Source: Sulfitobacter aestuariivivens
GTDB taxonomy: Bacteria > Pseudomonadota > Alphaproteobacteria > Rhodobacterales > Rhodobacteraceae
Length of the DNA: 64,000 nucleotides
Assembly (NCBI RefSeq): GCF_014763045.1
Contig: NZ_JACTAG010000001.1
Coordinates: forward strand, 682,001 to 746,000
Direction: 5' to 3'
Position numbers and translations under genes: made by a program. Shown here piece after piece: positions 60,762 to 64,000 of the stretch. The notes beneath the pieces were generated by a model. It was not told the origin of the DNA. It ran no database searches and saw nothing but the letters and a program-made list of their open reading frames with translations. The stretch's first letter is position 1; each line of letters starts with the position of its first letter.

Positions 60762-61511
60762 TCAGGATTGGGACAATGCCGTTATGATCGGCGCGAAATC
60801 CGATGCTTTGAGAGACGCGCCACCCACCAGTGCGCCATCCACATTCGCCGCCTTGAAGATGGTCCGGGCATTATCGGGCTTGACCGAGCCGCCATAGAGC
60901 AGGGGGATGCCGTCACCCTCTGTGGCGCCGCATCGGGCGCAAAGACGGGTGCGGATGAAATCGTGCACGTCGATGATTTCTGCCAGCGTGGGCACCTTGC
61001 CCGTGCCGATCGCCCAGATCGGTTCATAGGCGATCACGGTGTTGGTGGCGGTTGCCCCGTCTGGCAGAGAACCGGCAAGCTGGCCTGCAATGATGTCCAG
61101 GGTGTTGTTGGCCGCGCGGTCGTCGCCGGATTCTCCGATGCAGATAATGGCCGTGAGACCCGCCGCCCAGGCCTGACGGGCCTTGGCGCGCACGTCTGAA
61201 TTGGTTTCTTCATGCGCGTCCCGGCGTTCAGAGTGGCCGACGATCACGTGGGACGCACCGGTATCTGCAACCATCGTGGCAGAGATGTCGCCGGTGAAGG
61301 GGCCGCTGGCGTCCATGTGGCAGTCCTGTGCGCCGATGGCGATGCCATGGGCGCGGGCAGCTTCCGAGGCGCGATAGAGCAGTGGCGCGGGCGGGCACAG
61401 GACAACCGTAGGCGGCGTCGCGGGCAACAGGGCGGCAAGTGCGTCCAGTTCTGACAGGGCCGCGGCGGTGCCGTTCATTTTCCAGTTTCCGGCGGCAATT
61501 TTGGCGCGCAT
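60762..61511 (-). CDS. tpiA: triose-phosphate isomerase
   Basis: A 249-residue TIM barrel interconverting dihydroxyacetone phosphate and glyceraldehyde 3-phosphate. AGNWKMNG at 7-14 carries the catalytic Lys; HVIVGHSERR near 90 the His, YEPIWAIGTGK near 160 the Glu with the mobile loop, and LLYGGSVKPDNA near 203. The ATG at 61511 (MRAKIAAGNWKMNG) is preferred to the upstream ORF start. A single gene, not linked to the gap genes. Confidence 0.97.
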   Translation of the reverse strand: MRAKIAAGNWKMNGTAAALSELDALAALLPATPPTVVLCPPAPLLYRASEAARAHGIAIGAQDCHMDASGPFTGDISATMVADTGASHVIVGHSERRDAHEETNSDVRAKARQAWAAGLTAIICIGESGDDRAANNTLDIIAGQLAGSLPDGATATNTVIAYEPIWAIGTGKVPTLAEIIDVHDFIRTRLCARCGATEGDGIPLLYGGSVKPDNARTIFKAANVDGALVGGASLKASDFAPIITALSQS

Positions 61512-61634
61512 GTGCTGAGGCTCCTTTGCGGTATGGTTGTTGTTAGCACTGCCGTTCTCCTGCAGCAACGCATGGGGGTGTTGTCTGCGCCCACGCTGCG
61601 TTAGGAGGGCCAGAGCAGCAAGAGGACGGACACG

Positions 61635-62540
61635 ATGATACCGCGTATTGACTTACAGGCGCTGATTGCCGGCAAGGCCGAGGCCGTGGAGGCGATGCGC
61701 CTTGCGGCGACCGATATAGGGTTTGCGATCGTTTACAATACCGCACTTGGACCCAATCGTGTCGCGCAAACCATTGATATGTATCGCGCATTTTTCAGGC
61801 TGCCCGCGGCGGAAAAGCGCCCGTATGACATGGCACAGACGGGGTCGAACCGTGGCTGGGGTGCGGCTGGATCAGAGCAGGTGAACCCGGAGGCGAATGC
61901 GGATTACAAGCAGTTCTTTGATTGCGGTGTGTCCTTGCCTGCGGGGGACCCGCTGCGCGAGATGCCGTTTTATGCGCCCAACCTCTGGCCGGATAAACCC
62001 GACGGCTTTGAAGAGACGCTCCGGGGGTACTACCGCGATGCCTGTTCGGTTGCCATGCAGGTGTTGCGCGGCGTGGCCCAGTCGATTGGGCGGCCCCGGG
62101 ACAGCTTTGATACCGCGTTTTATCTGCCGATGGCGCTTTTGCGGGGCAACTATTATCCGGCGCGGCCCGACTGGGCAGGTGAGAAGGACTTCGGCATTGC
62201 CACGCATACGGATTATGGCTGTCTGACGTTGCTGGCGACGGACGGCTCGCCCGGGCTGGAGGTGCGCAAGCGGGGCGGGGGCTGGATCCCTGTGAGCGCG
62301 CCGCCGGGCGAATTCATCATCAATTTCGGCGAAATGATCTCGTTCTGGAGCGGTGGAGAGATCCAGGCAACGCCGCATCGGGTGGTGGGCGGCACGGCAG
62401 AGCGCATTTCGGTGCCGCTGTTCTTCAATCCGGCCTATGAAACCAATGTCGCCCCTGACGGTGCAGATGAGGTGGTGAAGGCGGGCGATCATCTGACCAA
62501 GCGGTACACCGAAACGTACGTGCATCTGCAGAAGAAATGA
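61635..62540 (+). CDS. isopenicillin N synthase-like 2-oxoglutarate dioxygenase
   Basis: A 301-residue Fe(II)-dependent oxygenase of the isopenicillin N synthase family. GIATHTDYGCLTLLATDG near 190-207 supplies HxD; ATPHRVVGGTAERISVPLFFNPAY near 250-273 the distal His and the RxS co-substrate motif. The N-terminal domain begins IPRIDLQALIAGK. The substrate is unknown (relatives act on amino acids, gibberellins and other small acids). It overlaps the HD gene by four bases. Confidence 0.93.
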   Translation: MIPRIDLQALIAGKAEAVEAMRLAATDIGFAIVYNTALGPNRVAQTIDMYRAFFRLPAAEKRPYDMAQTGSNRGWGAAGSEQVNPEANADYKQFFDCGVSLPAGDPLREMPFYAPNLWPDKPDGFEETLRGYYRDACSVAMQVLRGVAQSIGRPRDSFDTAFYLPMALLRGNYYPARPDWAGEKDFGIATHTDYGCLTLLATDGSPGLEVRKRGGGWIPVSAPPGEFIINFGEMISFWSGGEIQATPHRVVGGTAERISVPLFFNPAYETNVAPDGADEVVKAGDHLTKRYTETYVHLQKK

Positions 62541-63169
62541 GTTTGCAGGCGGCATGCGAGGCAGAGGTGACGCGGGTCCGGGCCGGGCAAACTGACGGCG
62601 CGCATGATCTGGCGCATTTGCGACGGGTCTGGTCAACCGCTCAGCTGATTTCCGGGGCGCTCGGGCAGGGGAACCTGCGCGTGATCGAGGCCGCAGCCTT
62701 TTTGCACGACATCGTCAATCCACCAAAGGACAGTCCGACGCGGGGGCAGGCCGCTGCGGCTTCGGCTGCGCATGCAGCTGCTTTTCTGAAGGGGTTGGAT
62801 TGGGCAGATGCTGACATCAAAGCGGTCGCACATGCCATTGAAGCGCATAGTTTTTCGGGCGGTGTGCCGGCGGAGACGATTGAGGCGCAGATCGTTCAGG
62901 ATGCGGATCGACTTGACGCTTTGGGGGCGCTTGGGATTGCGCGGTGTTTCAACGTGTCGGGCCAAATGGGGCGTGCGTTATTCGACCCGGAGGATCCGTT
63001 GGCGGAAGGACGGGCTTTGGACGATCGGGCCTTTGCGCTGGATCATTTCGAGACCAAGCTCTTTGCGATTGCACAGACTCTCAATACTGCGCCGGCACGG
63101 CTTTTGGCGCAAGAACGGGTTGCCTTCATGAAAGCGTTTCGGGAACAGTTGATGCGCGAAGTTACCTGA
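62537..63169 (+). CDS. HD domain phosphohydrolase
   Basis: A 210-residue HD-superfamily protein. H-x(n)-HD-x(n)-D metal ligands: HDLAHLRRVWSTAQ near 23-36, AAAFLHDIVNPPKDSP near 52-67 (HD) and IVQDADRLDALGALG near 118-132 (D). It resembles small HD phosphohydrolases such as the YedJ group; substrate unknown. It is coupled to the oxygenase gene by an ATGA overlap, and converges on TfoX with eight bases overlap. Confidence 0.9.
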   Translation: MSLQAACEAEVTRVRAGQTDGAHDLAHLRRVWSTAQLISGALGQGNLRVIEAAAFLHDIVNPPKDSPTRGQAAAASAAHAAAFLKGLDWADADIKAVAHAIEAHSFSGGVPAETIEAQIVQDADRLDALGALGIARCFNVSGQMGRALFDPEDPLAEGRALDDRAFALDHFETKLFAIAQTLNTAPARLLAQERVAFMKAFREQLMREVT

Positions 63170-63491
63170 GCGCTGCCAGCGCGTCCTGCGCCAGCGCGCA
63201 GGCTTCAGCCGGGTCATCCAGTGCCGCGTCGGGCATGTTCCAGTAGGGCATGGAGGATGCGGCACCGTCCTTGCGGGTGTAGGTCCATTTCTCGCAGCCC
63301 ATAGACGCCAGACGATCTGCAAACGGGCCGTCCTGCGCCTTGATCATGAAACGGCTGTCGGACATCAGCAGGGCAAAGATCGTGCCTTGGGAATAGATGC
63401 CGAGTCCGCCGAACATCTTGCGGGTGGACAGGTCCGGCATGTCGGCAAAGAGTTCACGTGCAAAGGCGATATCCGCCTCTGAAAGGCTCAC
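63162..63491 (-). CDS. TfoX/Sxy N-terminal family protein
   Basis: A 109-residue protein of the TfoX N-terminal fold: LFADMPDLSTRKMFGGLGIYSQGTIFALLMSDSRFMIKA. In gammaproteobacteria TfoX controls competence, but this short version lacks the C-terminal domain, and most alphaproteobacterial copies are of unknown role. It is coupled by four bases to the HesB-type gene; the pairing with suf genes is common. Confidence 0.88.
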   Translation of the reverse strand: MSLSEADIAFARELFADMPDLSTRKMFGGLGIYSQGTIFALLMSDSRFMIKAQDGPFADRLASMGCEKWTYTRKDGAASSMPYWNMPDAALDDPAEACALAQDALAALR

Positions 63492-63850
63492 TTGGCGAAC
63501 AGGCTGTCGTCGAACTTGATGGATTCGCCGCAGCCGCAGGCCTCGGAAACATTGGGGTTATTGAATTTGAAACCGGATTCCAGCAGCGTGGTTTCATAGT
63601 CGATTTCAGTGCCGAACAGGAACATCTGCGCCATGGGGGCGATCATCACACGCGCGCCGTCGTGTTCGACGACTTCGTCATTGGGGTCTGCGGTGTCCAC
63701 GTAGTCCATGGTGTATTCCATGCCCGCGCAGCCGCCTTTCTTGACGCCGATGCGCAGCCCGTGATGGCCTTTGGCCGCCATCAGCTTAACAATCTGTGCG
63801 GTCGCCTTGGGGGTTATGGTCACGGCTTGTTTGCCGGGGATGCCGAACAT
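63488..63850 (-). CDS. HesB/IscA-type iron-sulfur assembly protein
   Basis: A 120-residue A-type carrier protein. The three conserved cysteines are in VKKGGCAGMEYTMDYV (near 40) and EACGCGESIKF (near 104-106). Such proteins (SufA/ErpA/IscA) carry [2Fe-2S] or [4Fe-4S] clusters to apo-targets; which paralogue this is cannot be decided. It lies 56 bases downstream of the SufT-like gene on the same strand, so it is probably part of the suf operon. Confidence 0.94.
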   Translation of the reverse strand: MFGIPGKQAVTITPKATAQIVKLMAAKGHHGLRIGVKKGGCAGMEYTMDYVDTADPNDEVVEHDGARVMIAPMAQMFLFGTEIDYETTLLESGFKFNNPNVSEACGCGESIKFDDSLFAK

Positions 63851-63906
63851 TGCGTTGCTCCTTTGTGCCCAAGGTAATGGCTTGGGCGCCTCATCTCAAC
63901 CTTGGG

Positions 63907-64000
63907 CTACATGAACCCCAGTTCCAGTCTCGCCTCGTCTGACATCATTTCCATGCCCCAGGGGGGCTCCCACACCAGTTCGACGTCAACCTGTTTCACA
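63907..64000 (-). CDS. SufT/DUF59-like Fe-S assembly protein (partial)
   Basis: The minus strand at the right edge ends with the reading frame VDVELVWEPPWGMEMMSDEA followed by RLELGFM and TAG (63909-63907). ELVWEPPW and the MEMMSDEARxxLG(F/L) end are those of MIP18/DUF59 proteins (SufT, PaaD-like) found in suf operons. Only about 30 codons lie in the window. Confidence 0.72.
   Translation of the reverse strand, partial: VKQVDVELVWEPPWGMEMMSDEARLELGFM

Noticed and set aside
1-64000. Search for tRNA, rRNA, CRISPR, insertion sequences and prophage
   Set aside because: No cloverleaf-like sequence, no regularly spaced repeat array with spacers, no transposase or integrase domain was seen on either strand. 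A tRNAscan and an IS search could confirm this.

Overview
The window looks like ordinary chromosome from an alphaproteobacterium of the order Rhodobacterales, most likely the marine Roseobacter group. The evidence is gene content and order: a DUF5930/M23 - DUF455 - bcp block, queA, a zauP-zapA pair, a grxD-bolA pair, a form II cox (coxSLM) cluster, a cysG-DUF2849-cysI-cysH-DUF934-fpr sulfur operon, a dctBD-dctPQM TRAP locus and the tail of a suf operon. I see no phage, transposase, CRISPR, rRNA or tRNA gene. Genes are densely packed, many overlapping by 1-11 bases, and only one gap (57060-57420) exceeds 300 bases.

Layout. 1-2 kb: envelope peptidase start, a di-iron ferritin-like protein and a peroxiredoxin (minus strand). 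2-15 kb: AsmA-like envelope protein, queA, two MFS transporters, DUF924, lpdA, a methyltransferase-like gene and uvrA (plus). 15-24 kb: a secreted repeat protein, MmgE/PrpD, then the valine (isobutyryl-CoA) degradation genes, mmsA and a divergent LysR gene. 24-32 kb: CBS protein, coaD, hydrolase, two different gap genes with a 47-residue membrane protein between them, DUF808 and tkt. 32-34 kb: zauP-zapA followed by a strongly structured spacer, then grxD-unknown-bolA. 34.5-41 kb: xdhC, a molybdopterin-binding protein and coxS-VOC-coxL-coxM. 41-46.5 kb: OmpA-family protein, methyltransferase, infC with a non-ATG start, an 11-residue-repeat membrane protein and a TauD-like dioxygenase. 46.5-52.6 kb: assimilatory sulfur operon with a divergent Lrp/AsnC gene. 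52.8-60.6 kb: cytochrome P450, dctB, dctD, dctPQM. 60.7-64 kb: tpiA, a 2-oxoglutarate dioxygenase, an HD protein, TfoX-like, HesB-type and SufT-like genes.

How it works together: the valine genes and mmsA supply propionyl-CoA. The two gap genes, tkt, tpiA and lpdA serve central carbon flux. CysGHI with Fpr and siroheme synthesis reduce sulfate-derived sulfur. The Grx4/BolA and Suf proteins serve Fe-S assembly. DctBD probably controls dicarboxylate uptake by DctPQM.

Most noteworthy: a dispersed repeat (AGGTATTT-N3-AAAGGGTGAA), five copies, one inside the N-terminal coding part of cysH and two forming an inverted pair; a DctD whose AAA+ domain lacks the GAFTGA loop although its target promoter has a sigma-54-like layout; a membrane-anchored polyacidic protein built of near-perfect 11-residue repeats; a form II cox operon with a VOC gene inserted; TTTGCAA boxes shared by both valine transcription units; a structured spacer after zapA; and a set of competing hairpins at 52.73-52.85 kb. 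None of these alone proves a new system.
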